Below are positions 15,570 through 22,864 of a stretch of DNA of 45,254 nt, in pieces. Every line of letters begins with the position of its first letter. Within the stretch, counting starts at the first letter, position 1. Source of the stretch: a virus; IMG/VR virus record IMGVR_UViG_3300045006_000088, positions 1 through 45,254 of that record; one strand, written 5' to 3'. A program made the position numbers and the translations under genes. Under the pieces are notes generated by a model. That model was not told the origin of the DNA. It did no database searches and saw nothing but the letters and a program-made list of their open reading frames with translations.

Positions 15570-15896
15570 TTACTTCTTCATGCCCATTTTTAGCACTTTA
15601 TCGTCCAAATTGAAGAGTGGAAGCTCTTCAAAGGTGCAAATGCCCCGGGTAATTAGTGCATGGTGGTTAGGGCAGAGCCAGCGCACAATGCCTTCTTCGT
15701 GATGGGCGTCAACTGTTAAAGGAAATCCACAAATTTCGCATTTTATGTTGGGCAAGGTTTCTCTCATAAACTTGACCTGCCTTAGGGATTTCTTACGACA
15801 AGACAAAGAGCAAATGATCTTGGTGCGACAAGTGGTGATAAATACTTCTTTGCAGATCGGGCATTCTCTGAAAAACTCTTCTTTTTCTTTCTTCAT
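15570..15896 (-). CDS. HNH-type zinc protein / endonuclease
   Basis: 108 residues with two zinc sites. The first is Cys12, Cys15, Cys29, Cys33. The second is an HNH-like core, Cys53-x2-Cys56, His65-His66 and Cys75-x2-His78-His79, followed by a Leu-rich tail. HNH proteins next to terminase genes nick DNA in packaging of several phages. Here it lies on the other side of the repeat region from the terminase small subunit. The protein ends Met-Gly-Met-Lys-Lys. A packaging or nicking role is an inference. Confidence 0.7.
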   Translation of the reverse strand: MKKEKEEFFRECPICKEVFITTCRTKIICSLSCRKKSLRQVKFMRETLPNIKCEICGFPLTVDAHHEEGIVRWLCPNHHALITRGICTFEELPLFNLDDKVLKMGMKK

Positions 15897-15921
15897 GCGT
15901 CCTCCTTACAGGATTAGGCTA

Positions 15922-15941
15922 GCCGGGAGTAAGGTCCCGGC
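15922..15941. other. Short GC-rich hairpin between small genes
   Basis: GCCGGGA at 15922-15928 pairs with TCCCGGC at 15935-15941 across a six-base loop. No T-run follows on the minus strand, so it is not a standard terminator. It could stall ribosomes or protect the mRNA between the 63-residue gene and the HNH gene. Confidence 0.35.
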
Positions 15942-15963
15942 AGAGGGAATGACCCTTTTCGCC

Positions 15964-16155
15964 TTACTTCATCGAGCCTTGGGCTTCCTTTGGCTTAGAA
16001 TGGCCATCGTAGAAGCCTTTGGGGTTTTTGCAAGATCCGTTCTGAGCGTACTGGCATGTGCGCTCAATAGAAAAAGCGCCAACAGGCGCTTGATTTTTCA
16101 TGGTTAGTTTTCGTATGCAAGAATCCACGGTGCAGGTGGCAAAAGTTGTGGTCAC
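15964..16155 (-). CDS. Small Cys-containing protein, 63 aa
   Basis: A GTG start at 16155 preceded by GGAGATCAC; the first in-frame ATG (16101) has no ribosome site. Residues: four Cys (CTVDSC near the start, CQYAQNGSC further on) could form a zinc site, then a Lys/Pro-rich tail. The second Cys segment resembles the C-x-Y-x-Gly-x-Cys of the 48-residue protein at 16449-16595, so the two may be related. The hairpin at 15922-15941 follows its stop. Confidence 0.5.
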   Translation of the reverse strand: MTTTFATCTVDSCIRKLTMKNQAPVGAFSIERTCQYAQNGSCKNPKGFYDGHSKPKEAQGSMK

Positions 16156-16210
16156 GTGATCTCCGGTTGCAGTTGTCCTAATATAAGTTTAGTGATGGCA
16201 GGTGGTTATA

Positions 16211-16423
16211 TCAACCATTTGAGCCCACGTGACGCAGGAGTAAGGTTTCCACGACGGAGCGGAGGTGTTGGAGTTTGTTTTCGGTGGCTTCGATTTCGGA
16301 TAAAAGTGCGCGCAGTTTTCGGGCGTCTTCGGCGGAGAGGGTCTGGTGGCCGGGAAAGAGTTTTTGGAGATAGCGTTGCGGAAAGCAGATGCGGATTTCA
16401 CGGAATTGGATGATGCTTCCCAC
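16211..16423 (-). CDS. Hypothetical helical protein, 70 aa
   Basis: A GTG start at 16423 with GGAG at 9 bases. The protein begins MGSIIQFREIRICFPQRYLQ and has a charged C-terminal helix (AEDARKLRALLSEIEATENK). Codons prefer C at the third position, unlike the A/T-rich neighbours, but the composition is coding-like and no competing frame is better. Function unknown. Confidence 0.5.
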   Translation of the reverse strand: MGSIIQFREIRICFPQRYLQKLFPGHQTLSAEDARKLRALLSEIEATENKLQHLRSVVETLLLRHVGSNG

Positions 16424-16448
16424 AGCGGTTGTCTCCGAGGTTTTGGGG

Positions 16449-16595
16449 CTATTGGTTCTTGTGGTATCTGGTACAAGTCTTGGTGCGTGAGTCTAGGAAA
16501 ATGCAGGTTTCCTGGGGTGCGCGCCAGGTGCGTGTGCATTTTCCTTTTTTGTTGTAAACACATTTTACGGTGTATGGCTCGAGGCGGTTTTTCAT
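16449..16595 (-). CDS. Small Cys-rich basic protein, 48 aa
   Basis: The ATG at 16595 overlaps the stop of the upstream membrane protein (TGATG), which fixes the start; a longer frame to 16649 is less likely. The sequence starts MKNRLEPYTVKCVYNKKGKC and ends CTRYHKNQ, with four Cys and many Lys/Arg. A zinc finger or nucleic-acid-binding role is possible. Compare the 63-residue gene at 15964. Confidence 0.6.
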   Translation of the reverse strand: MKNRLEPYTVKCVYNKKGKCTRTWRAPQETCIFLDSRTKTCTRYHKNQ

Positions 16596-16729
16596 CAATA
16601 TGTAAGGCGATCGTAAATCCTTACTATGATATATATTAAAACCGCACAAGCAACTATTGTGGCCAATGCGCCCATCATCATCCCGGCGCCTACAAAAAAC
16701 CCACTGTGTAACATTTCCATAACGCTCAT
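16595..16729 (-). CDS. Small single-span membrane protein, 44 aa
   Basis: Encodes MSVMEMLHSGFFVGAGMMMG followed by a hydrophobic stretch (ALATIVACAVLIYIIV) and a basic end (RIYDRLTY). GGAGGAAAAA directly precedes the ATG. Its ATG overlaps the stop of the 25-codon ORF upstream, and its stop overlaps the next start. One helix with an inside basic tail fits a holin-like or membrane-anchor protein, though it is far from the main lysis genes. Confidence 0.6.
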   Translation of the reverse strand: MSVMEMLHSGFFVGAGMMMGALATIVACAVLIYIIVRIYDRLTY

Positions 16730-16803
16730 TTTTTCCTCCATAACTTGCAGTATTTAATGGTCAGATACAGCTTCTCGAAAAACATCGTGATCCGGTAGAG
16801 CAT
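16726..16803 (-). CDS. Very small basic ORF, 25 aa
   Basis: MLYRITMFFEKLYLTIKYCK and five more residues, ending with TGA overlapped by the next ATG. AAAGGACAGCCT precedes the start. It could be a short leader coupling translation into the membrane protein, or a toxin-like basic peptide. Support is limited to the ribosome site and overlap. Confidence 0.35.
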   Translation of the reverse strand: MLYRITMFFEKLYLTIKYCKLWRKK

Positions 16804-16819
16804 AGGCTGTCCTTTCAGG

Positions 16820-17101
16820 TTATAACTCTATTCTCTTGTGTAAATCGTCTAAACTTAAAATGGATAACTCTATCTTTTCTGCAAGATTCTTCAAATCCTG
16901 TGCCAGCGGAACAGATTGTGTTGATTCTTTTCCGATTGCTTTTTCTGATGAAACACAAAGAGTTTCACACCAAACACTACGAGTCCTTTCGTATAATTTC
17001 TCAATAGAGTTGTGTAGCGATTCAGCAAGAGCGAATAACCTTGCCATTTGCTCTGGTATTTGTTGTTGTTTGATTTGACTTGAAACACATTGGTTTGGCA
17101 T
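16820..17101 (-). CDS. Hypothetical protein, 93 aa
   Basis: I place the start at the ATG at 17101, with GGGAG about 11 bases upstream; a longer open frame to 17179 has only TTG and no site. The protein starts MPNQCVSSQIKQQQIPEQMA and then has amphipathic helices, ending KRIEL. It may form a helical bundle. Bases 17102-17255 upstream hold no convincing gene. Confidence 0.55.
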   Translation of the reverse strand: MPNQCVSSQIKQQQIPEQMARLFALAESLHNSIEKLYERTRSVWCETLCVSSEKAIGKESTQSVPLAQDLKNLAEKIELSILSLDDLHKRIEL

Positions 17102-17255
17102 CTTTTTTATTCTCCCTTTCAGGCTAATGATGTTGCTGAATACCACATTGGTGGCTGTGCTGTTGTGGTAGTTACACAATCATCCCACTTTTTTACTAAT
17201 CTGGCATCTTGCAGGCAAACAGAACCGCCAACCCCTAGAACATCTGCTTGCCGTG

Positions 17256-17456
17256 TCAGAAAGGGCGCACTACCACCGAAATTCTGTCGAGGTTCTTGTC
17301 TTTGAGTTCAATGGCTTCCCTGATGACCTTTACTGCTGCCATCTTGTCATCCTTAGCTGATACAATCTTTGGTTGCATGATGACTGTTTCCTGCATGGCC
17401 TCTTCTTGCCTTTGCTTCTTTGTTGGCTCCTCTACTGCGGCTACCCAATACAACAT
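17256..17456 (-). CDS. Hypothetical protein, 66 aa
   Basis: A strong ribosome site GGAGGAGTTAGCT before the ATG at 17456. The protein starts MLYWVAAVEEPTKKQRQEEA and is helical and Glu/Lys-rich. It is preceded by a copy of the shared type II linker (17469-17495), which provides both the stop of the previous gene and this ribosome site. Confidence 0.6.
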   Translation of the reverse strand: MLYWVAAVEEPTKKQRQEEAMQETVIMQPKIVSAKDDKMAAVKVIREAIELKDKNLDRISVVVRPF

Positions 17457-17468
17457 AGCTAACTCCTC

Positions 17469-17495
17469 CTGCCGGCTTAAGGTGCGGCGTTACCC
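17469..17495 (-). repeat. Type II intergenic linker, copy A
   Basis: A 27-base block nearly identical (one mismatch) to 22277-22303 and related to 21654-21680. Read on the coding strand it ends the upstream gene with Gly-Asn-Ala-Ala-Pro-stop and continues into a GGAGG ribosome site for the downstream gene. Confidence 0.75.
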
Positions 17496-17788
17496 CTCTC
17501 GATGACCTCGTTAAGTATTCTTGCTAAGGTCAGAATATGGTCAATTATTTTATCTGTATCCTCATAACTTGTCCAACCCGAAGTTAAATCTCCCTGTAAT
17601 AATTCAATGGCTAAATATATTGTATCTATCAAGTTCTGATTATGCTTGGGTGGTTCTTTTGGAGTATCAAGGGCAAGGATTTGGTCGGCTAATTTATAGA
17701 TTTGTTTTTTATTCGTATCAAGGGGCAGATTATCAAGTGCCCATTTCAATATCTCCGCTATCCGCTCACGCTTTTCTTGGCTGGTCAT
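17477..17788 (-). CDS. Hypothetical helical protein ending GNAAP, 103 aa
   Basis: Start at 17788, where GGAGGATAAA precedes the ATG. Starts MTSQEKRERIAEILKWALDN, followed by Leu/Ile-rich helices (ILALDTPKEP, IDHILTLARILNEV). The last five residues, GNAAP, come from the repeated linker and are also present in a gene remnant at 22285. The stop codon lies in the linker. Function unknown. Confidence 0.6.
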   Translation of the reverse strand: MTSQEKRERIAEILKWALDNLPLDTNKKQIYKLADQILALDTPKEPPKHNQNLIDTIYLAIELLQGDLTSGWTSYEDTDKIIDHILTLARILNEVIERGNAAP

Positions 17789-17853
17789 TTTATCCTCCAC
17801 TTTTTCTTGATGTCAGATAGGCATTGGTCATAAGTATTATCCTCAAGGTTCAT
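17785..17853 (-). CDS. Micro-ORF from type I linker, 22 aa
   Basis: Begins MNLEDNTYDQCLSDIKKK; its ATG lies within the last codons of the methyltransferase upstream, and its TGA overlaps the ATG at 17788. GGAGC precedes it. The MNLED start recurs at other gene junctions here. It may be a coupling peptide rather than a functional protein. Confidence 0.35.
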   Translation of the reverse strand: MNLEDNTYDQCLSDIKKKWRIK

Positions 17854-17855
17854 TT
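17838..17855 (-). repeat. Type I intergenic linker, copy 1
   Basis: The coding strand reads AAATGAACCTTGAGGATA. It ends the methyltransferase gene with NEP-stop while starting the MNLED micro-ORF in another frame. Further copies: 18348-18365, 18525-18542, 18688-18705 and a variant at 20292-20310. Confidence 0.7.
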
Positions 17856-18520
17856 AGATAGCTCCTTTTTTGTTCAACTGTAATTATTGTGTCATTTTTA
17901 CTGCCACCGTGAGAAACCAACAATATCTCTAATAATTTGTATCCCCGATTTTTCCCTAATCCGTTACTATTCCACCCGCAACAAATTACTATTCCATTGG
18001 GTTTTATAATCCTTGCAAGTTCATTTTTACATTCAGCCCAGTATTTCATAGAGGCATATTCTTTTTTTCCATACATTCTTGCTTGAGTAATTGAATAAGG
18101 GGGGTCATATAATCCCCCATCATAACTTTCTTTTTTCCAATTTTGTAAAAATCTCAAAGCGTCATCGTGATAGCCAACGGGGGCTTTGGGGTCTAAATCA
18201 TTTGTGGTTTGTGCAGGACTATTATATCCGGCAAAGGAATCAACCCAAAACTCATCTTTTTTCATATACCTATTTAATAGTTCTTTAATGGGTTTTATCT
18301 GAAAAGTCCATCTATTAGGCATAGCCCAAACCCTATTTATTTTTAGCTTATCCTCAAGGTTCATTCTCTCCTCCTTACCATAATCCCACGGGGGATTGAC
18401 TTTATTGCACCTACAAGGCTTTCCTGCTCCTCCACAAACGCACTTCTCAAACTCTCTCCAGAAGTGGGTTTCGCATACCCAACCTGTATCGTAGCAATAG
18501 CCACAAGGTTGTCTTTTCAT
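17843..18520 (-). CDS. DNA methyltransferase (DPPY type) with N-terminal zinc ribbon
   Basis: 225 residues from the ATG at 18520, or 173 from the internal ATG at 18364, which has a perfect AAGGAGGAGAGA. The first 52 residues (CGYC, CVCGG, CRC) look like a DnaJ-type zinc ribbon that may once have been a separate gene. The rest matches a small adenine/cytosine methyltransferase: a TFQIKPIKELL start, DSFAGYNSP for SAM binding, and DPPYSI as the catalytic motif. A paralogue is at 21458-22156. It probably modifies phage DNA to avoid restriction. The last residues NEP come from the linker. Confidence 0.75.
   Translation of the reverse strand: MKRQPCGYCYDTGWVCETHFWREFEKCVCGGAGKPCRCNKVNPPWDYGKEERMNLEDKLKINRVWAMPNRWTFQIKPIKELLNRYMKKDEFWVDSFAGYNSPAQTTNDLDPKAPVGYHDDALRFLQNWKKESYDGGLYDPPYSITQARMYGKKEYASMKYWAECKNELARIIKPNGIVICCGWNSNGLGKNRGYKLLEILLVSHGGSKNDTIITVEQKRSYLNEP
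18348..18365 (-). repeat. Type I intergenic linker, copy 2
   Basis: ATGAACCTTGAGGATAA at the internal methyltransferase start; here the MNLED codons are read as the beginning of the short form. Confidence 0.6.
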
Positions 18521-18524
18521 CCGC

Positions 18525-18542
18525 TATCCTCAAGGTTCATTT
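18525..18542 (-). repeat. Type I intergenic linker, copy 3
   Basis: Overlaps the stop of the 46-residue gene and starts the seven-codon MNLEDSG frame whose TGA overlaps the next ATG at 18520. Confidence 0.65.
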
Positions 18543-18677
18543 GGACTCCTCCTGTTCCTCATAATCTTCGCAATTATCATAACCCTCACAACCTTCTTCG
18601 TGTAAATAACACCATCCTTTACTTGAATTTTTGATTTTGTATGGATTTTCGTTCAAATGTTTACATTCTCCCTTCAT
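18537..18677 (-). CDS. Small acidic Cys-containing protein, 46 aa
   Basis: AAGGAGGAGAG directly before the ATG at 18677. Starts MKGECKHLNENPYKIKNSSK, has Cys residues at 5, 22, 30 and 36, and an acidic end (EDYEEQEESK). Possibly zinc-binding. It lies between two type I linkers and between two methyltransferase genes. Function unknown. Confidence 0.6.
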   Translation of the reverse strand: MKGECKHLNENPYKIKNSSKGWCYLHEEGCEGYDNCEDYEEQEESK

Positions 18678-18687
18678 CTCTCCTCCT

Positions 18688-20147
<1,460 letters not shown>

Positions 20148-20288
20148 TCACCTCATCCATATCGAGCACCAGGTCAGTACTCCGGCCCCTACCCAATAAA
20201 CTACTCTAACCCAATCACCATAGAACAGATAGACAAACGAGGCACATAAATCCAAGATAATTAAAATTGTGGGGAATAAATATCTCAT
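20148..20288 (-). CDS. Small two-span membrane protein, 46 aa
   Basis: MRYLFPTILIILDLCASFVY, then LFYGDWVRVVYWVGAGVLTW and CSIWMR. Two hydrophobic spans joined by a short basic loop. It resembles the 47-residue protein at 20764-20907: both have an ILIL-(D/E) first span, an Arg in the loop, then YW-x-GA-(V/I)-L. Encoded right before the large methyltransferase. Possibly a holin-like or small membrane effector. Confidence 0.6.
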   Translation of the reverse strand: MRYLFPTILIILDLCASFVYLFYGDWVRVVYWVGAGVLTWCSIWMR

Positions 20289-20291
20289 AAC

Positions 20292-20310
20292 TTATCCACA
20301 AGGTTCATCT
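20292..20310 (-). repeat. Type I intergenic linker, variant copy 5
   Basis: Reads GATGAACCTTGTGGATAA; it starts a MNLVDKL micro-frame that ends by overlapping the next ATG at 20288. The sequence TTATCCACA in the plus strand (20292-20300) is also a DnaA-box match, probably a coincidence of the linker. Confidence 0.5.
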
Positions 20311-20490
20311 CCACCTCACTTGGCCATTGGACATGTAATTACTGCGCATATCATCCGCCGCTTCCTTATCTTCCCGGTCATCATCTTCTGTCCGCACATA
20401 TTCCACATTCTCGCACTTATACCAATCCACTCCAAGTTTCTTGCAGTCCTTACAGAGTTCACCACTTTTGATGCACTTATTATATCCCAT
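20305..20490 (-). CDS. Small Cys-containing acidic protein, 61 aa
   Basis: The start at 20490 is chosen because GGAGGAAGCCA precedes the ATG; an in-frame ATG at 20505 is less well supported. Starts MGYNKCIKSGELCKDCKKLG, with Cys6, Cys13, Cys16 and Cys25 or so, then an acidic stretch (EDDDREDKEAADD). A zinc-binding regulator or chaperone is possible. Its stop overlaps a linker start. Confidence 0.6.
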   Translation of the reverse strand: MGYNKCIKSGELCKDCKKLGVDWYKCENVEYVRTEDDDREDKEAADDMRSNYMSNGQVRWR

Positions 20491-20608
20491 TGGCTTCCTC
20501 CACATAGTTATTCATCTCTGCCTTTTGAGAGTGCATATAGCATACCTTGTCAGGGTTAGCATTAGCAACCTTGGTATTGCACTCAGGAAATATGCACTTC
20601 CTAAGCAT
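20480..20608 (-). CDS. Small zinc-finger-like protein, 42 aa
   Basis: AAGGAGGTGAGATTC directly before the ATG at 20608. MLRKCIFPECNTKVANANPD contains Cys5 and Cys10, then KVCYMHSQK gives Cys23 and His26: C-x4-C ... C-x2-H. Probably a small zinc finger. Overlaps the next gene by 11 bases. Confidence 0.65.
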   Translation of the reverse strand: MLRKCIFPECNTKVANANPDKVCYMHSQKAEMNNYVEEANGI

Positions 20609-20621
20609 GAATCTCACCTCC

Positions 20622-20753
20622 TTAAAAGCAAGTTGCTATCAAATCACCTCCTTTGTATTCGCAGTCAGAACAGTCACCCTGGCATCCAAAACAGACGCAG
20701 TTACCGCAACCGAACTGGTCTTTTATCCAGCAGTCTTTCTCTCCTTCGCACAT
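20622..20753 (-). CDS. Small Cys-rich protein, 43 aa
   Basis: Nine cysteines in 43 residues: Cys2, Cys8, Cys16, Cys19, Cys21, Cys24, Cys28, Cys31 and Cys42. Starts MCEGEKDCWIKDQFGCGNCV. GCGGAGGCCTT lies before the ATG. The spacing could hold two metal sites, or the protein could be a ferredoxin-like or disulfide-rich peptide. Function unknown. Confidence 0.65.
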   Translation of the reverse strand: MCEGEKDCWIKDQFGCGNCVCFGCQGDCSDCEYKGGDLIATCF

Positions 20754-20763
20754 AAGGCCTCCG

Positions 20764-20907
20764 CTATTTCATGCCTAACAAAATGCCTAACTGTAGGATG
20801 ACCGCTCCTAACCAGTACAGGCTCCGTGCAAAATTGCGTTCCCATACGCATACCATCATAATAATAATATACTCGAGTATTAGTATGCGGATTAACCAGT
20901 TGCTCAT
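20764..20907 (-). CDS. Small two-span membrane protein, 47 aa
   Basis: MSNWLIRILILEYIIIMMVC, a short loop with WERNFARS, then LYWLGAVILQLGILLGMK. GAGGAGATGA precedes the ATG. Apparently paralogous to the protein at 20148-20288. Two spans in fewer than 50 residues is characteristic of small phage membrane effectors; lysis or superinfection exclusion is conceivable. Confidence 0.6.
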   Translation of the reverse strand: MSNWLIRILILEYIIIMMVCVWERNFARSLYWLGAVILQLGILLGMK

Positions 20908-20908
20908 T

Positions 20909-21247
20909 TCATCTCCTCAGCCATTTCGCCACTTTGATACGCAATTCATCCAACGGCTGCTCGTAAGCTGAGCCTTCAAAGTGACTCACTACATCGTTTA
21001 TCCTATTAAACGTCTGATGCCTTCCCTGTAGGGTAGGATTTGCAATGGTCTGTGGCCAACTCGCTGTTGCTGTTGTAGTGCTTCCTAAAACTGACCATCC
21101 ACTTATACTTTCTCCATCCACCGGGAAAATACTTGCGTAGGCACTTCCGTCACTATTGCTTAACATCTGTTGTGCTTGTTGCGACAATTCTTGAGACGCT
21201 TTTTGATACGCTTGTAGAAGATCATCACCGTAAGAAGTTGTTGCCAT
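20909..21247 (-). CDS. Hypothetical protein, 112 aa
   Basis: Starts MATTSYGDDLLQAYQKASQE; Gln/Ala-rich helix, a Ser/Thr/Trp-rich middle, then a helix ending RIKVAKWLRR. Its ATG overlaps the stop of the coiled-coil gene (21247). Unknown role. Confidence 0.6.
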   Translation of the reverse strand: MATTSYGDDLLQAYQKASQELSQQAQQMLSNSDGSAYASIFPVDGESISGWSVLGSTTTATASWPQTIANPTLQGRHQTFNRINDVVSHFEGSAYEQPLDELRIKVAKWLRR

Positions 21248-21639
21248 TATATTTTTTTGGTAAGCTGAAGATTCACGTTAGGCAGACGTGCCATAAGTGC
21301 CGTGTAAATCTCTTTCAGGTTCCCAACCTCCGTATTCATCCGCTCTTCCAGTTTAGAGAACAGGTCTTTGTGCATTTTGAGCAGTTCCTCTGTCTGTGTT
21401 TTGCGGAATTCCACAATCTGCTCTGCTGTCTGTTTGGCTATTGCGGCCTTCTCTTGGTCAACCTCCATCTTCAATTTCTCTTCGTTGATGCGTTGCATAT
21501 GGACTATCTCTTCCTGCTCCAAGCGTTTCTTCAGTTTCAAATCCTCCAGCTCTTCTTTCGTTGTCCGCAACGCTTTCAAAGTCTTCTCGTATTCCTGTTG
21601 CAGATCCTTCAGTTCCGCCTTTGTAGCTGTCCAAAACAT
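21247..21639 (-). CDS. Coiled-coil protein, 130 aa
   Basis: Starts MFWTATKAELKDLQQEYEKT and is a continuous charged heptad coil to about residue 105, ending NLQLTKKI. AAGAAGGAGGCAGTT precedes the ATG. It is encoded out of frame within the last 182 bases of the methyltransferase gene upstream. It probably forms a rod or an oligomeric scaffold; function unknown. Confidence 0.7.
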   Translation of the reverse strand: MFWTATKAELKDLQQEYEKTLKALRTTKEELEDLKLKKRLEQEEIVHMQRINEEKLKMEVDQEKAAIAKQTAEQIVEFRKTQTEELLKMHKDLFSKLEERMNTEVGNLKEIYTALMARLPNVNLQLTKKI

Positions 21640-22156
21640 AACTGCCTCCTTCTTGCCGGCTTATAAGGGGCGGCTTACCCTTGTCTTTATTTAGTGCTTC
21701 TTCTACTATTCCTATTGTGCAATGTTGGGCTCCCCCATGACCAAACACACATAACTCTTTGAGTTCATATCCTCTTTTTTTGCCCATAAAATTATTATGA
21801 TACCCAAAACTAATTACCCTCGGAGCGAATCTAATTAGTTCATCTGCTATAAGGCGAAATTTGCTTGTGTAATGCCCTTTATAAAATTCCATACTTTTAC
21901 GGTAACTGTATGGAGGGTCTAAGATAACAGTATCATAAGTTTGCTTACATCCCTTAACAAACTCATAAGCATCTACATATACATCTGCTATTGCTTCTCT
22001 GTCTATATCAACCCTGTATTCTTCAATATTCAATTTAATCTTTCCGGCAAACAGATTTAATACTTTTCCAATCGACCTATCCTCAACCCATTCCTTGATT
22101 TTAGGAGAAGTGAAGGTATATTTATTGAGATTTGTTGGTATATATGTAAGTTTGAT
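21458..22156 (-). CDS. Small DNA methyltransferase (DPPY) with apparent ATC start
   Basis: The frame contains the full methyltransferase core: KIKEWVEDRSIGK, the SAM-binding LNLFAGKIKL, the strand YDTVILDPPYSYRKSMEF with catalytic DPPY, and HGG further on. The SAM-binding block lies upstream of the first ordinary start (TTG at 22033), so translation must begin earlier. AAGGAAGTGAGATAAA precedes an ATC at 22156 where ATG would be expected. It is a paralogue of 17843-18520 (matching NKYTF/NRWTF and DPPYS). The last about 60 codons overlap the coiled-coil gene because the linker stop has shifted out of frame. With ATC it has 232 residues. Confidence 0.7.
   Translation of the reverse strand: MKLTYIPTNLNKYTFTSPKIKEWVEDRSIGKVLNLFAGKIKLNIEEYRVDIDREAIADVYVDAYEFVKGCKQTYDTVILDPPYSYRKSMEFYKGHYTSKFRLIADELIRFAPRVISFGYHNNFMGKKRGYELKELCVFGHGGAQHCTIGIVEEALNKDKGKPPLISRQEGGSYVLDSYKGGTEGSATGIREDFESVADNERRAGGFETEETLGAGRDSPYATHQRREIEDGG
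21654..21680 (-). repeat. Type II intergenic linker, degenerate copy B
   Basis: Related to 17469-17495 and 22277-22303 but with small insertions that move the TAA out of the methyltransferase frame. It still supplies a strong ribosome site for the coiled-coil gene. Confidence 0.65.
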
Positions 22157-22170
22157 TTTATCTCACTTCC

Positions 22171-22257
22171 TTAGATAAAAATACAAACAATAGCAATAAG
22201 ATAGAAGGCAATAAGACCAAGCACTAAAAAAAGGAGTATAACAAAACTATTATTCAT
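22171..22257 (-). CDS. Very small membrane peptide, 28 aa
   Basis: Encodes MNNSFVILLFLVLGLIAFYL and eight more hydrophobic residues ending IFI. A single membrane span. The GGAAGG ribosome site from type II linker copy C lies somewhat far from the ATG at 22257. Membrane effector or leader; weakly supported. Confidence 0.4.
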   Translation of the reverse strand: MNNSFVILLFLVLGLIAFYLIAIVCIFI

Positions 22258-22276
22258 ATCAACTGTGATTTCCTTC

Positions 22277-22303
22277 CTGCCGACTTAAGGTGCGGCGTTA
22301 CCC
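22277..22303 (-). repeat. Type II intergenic linker, copy C
   Basis: Identical to copy A except one base over 27. It closes the remnant at 22285-22350 with GNAAP-stop and provides GGAAGG for the following small gene. Confidence 0.75.
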
Positions 22304-22350
22304 TTATTCAAAAACTCCCGTAACCATTCAACTATCCTAATAACCTCATT
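22285..22350 (-). pseudogene. Gene remnant ending GNAAP
   Basis: An open segment of 21 codons (NEVIRIVEWLREFLNKGNAA then P) bounded by TAA on both sides, without a start. It resembles the last residues of the 103-residue protein at 17477 (LNEV-I-ERGNAAP), so it is probably the tail of a deleted relative. Confidence 0.55.
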
Positions 22351-22354
22351 TTAA

Positions 22355-22392
22355 TGGGTCGGCATAGAATTGAACTATGTCCTGTAAAAACT
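22355..22392 (-). other. Possible 3' half of a decayed tRNA
   Basis: On the minus strand CATAG, TTCAATT, CTATG form a T-arm, and CCGACCC followed by A is an acceptor end (22355-22362). The matching 5' half (GGGTCGG) is absent: the intact tRNA at 22393 sits directly upstream. It looks like the trace of a second tRNA lost by recombination. Confidence 0.35.
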
Positions 22393-22463
22393 GGGGCGTG
22401 AAGGACTCGAACCTCCAATTGTTGCTCTACAGGCAAGCGTGATAGCCATTTCACTAACGCCCC
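22393..22463 (-). tRNA. tRNA-Tyr (GTA anticodon), short variable arm
   Basis: 71 nt folding as a cloverleaf: acceptor GGGGCGT pairs with ACGCCCC; D-stem GTGA/TCAC with GG in the loop; anticodon loop CTGTAGA with anticodon GTA; T-stem GGAGG/CCTTC with loop TTCGAGT. The anticodon stem has one C-C mismatch at its base. The variable loop is only 4 nt, whereas bacterial tyrosine tRNAs normally have a long arm. CCA is not encoded. It would decode TAC/TAT in phage mRNA or evade host tRNA cleavage. Confidence 0.75.
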
Positions 22464-22467
22464 TTCT

Positions 22468-22863
22468 TCATTTTACCGTATATCCCATTGTTTTCAAAAT
22501 GGGTCCTACCGTTGCATCGACATATGGCACGCTGGAATTAAATAAGGCAATAGCATCGTCGCCTTTATTAGAAATATCTCGATCTAAATCTTGTGTTAAT
22601 GTAACAGTGATTGTATATTCGCATTCCAAATCAAAAAATTTCTTTGTCTGGTCGCCATAAGATAAGTGCAGGCTGATATCTGCTTTAATATTTTTAGGGT
22701 CAACCTTATTTGTATTATTTATTACATATCCACCACGAATATTTTTTGCGTTAAATTCTTCCCCACCTGAAGGTAGTTTCATAACTTCGATTTTGTTTAG
22801 AACAAAACTACAATCTTTAACTAAGGATTGTAACTGTTGCACCTTTTTTTCTTCTTCAGGCAT
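22468..22863 (-). CDS. Hypothetical protein, 131 aa (possibly SecB-like)
   Basis: Start at 22863 with GGAGGATAAA. Sequence: MPEEEKKVQQLQSLVKDCSF, then beta strands (KADISLHLSY, FFDLECEYTITVTL) and a helix ending ALFNSSVPYVDATVGPI then LKTMGY. The strand pattern and the PY-(x)n-GY/F end resemble SecB-fold chaperones, but no diagnostic motif is present. Low certainty. Confidence 0.5.
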   Translation of the reverse strand: MPEEEKKVQQLQSLVKDCSFVLNKIEVMKLPSGGEEFNAKNIRGGYVINNTNKVDPKNIKADISLHLSYGDQTKKFFDLECEYTITVTLTQDLDRDISNKGDDAIALFNSSVPYVDATVGPILKTMGYTVK

Positions 22864-22864
22864 T

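Noticed and set aside
17102-17255. Possible small genes between the 66- and 93-residue proteins
   Set aside because: All frames are closed quickly by stops and have no ribosome site.
20292-20300. Second DnaA-box match (TTATCCACA)
   Set aside because: It is part of the type I linker variant; no repeats or AT-rich region around it.
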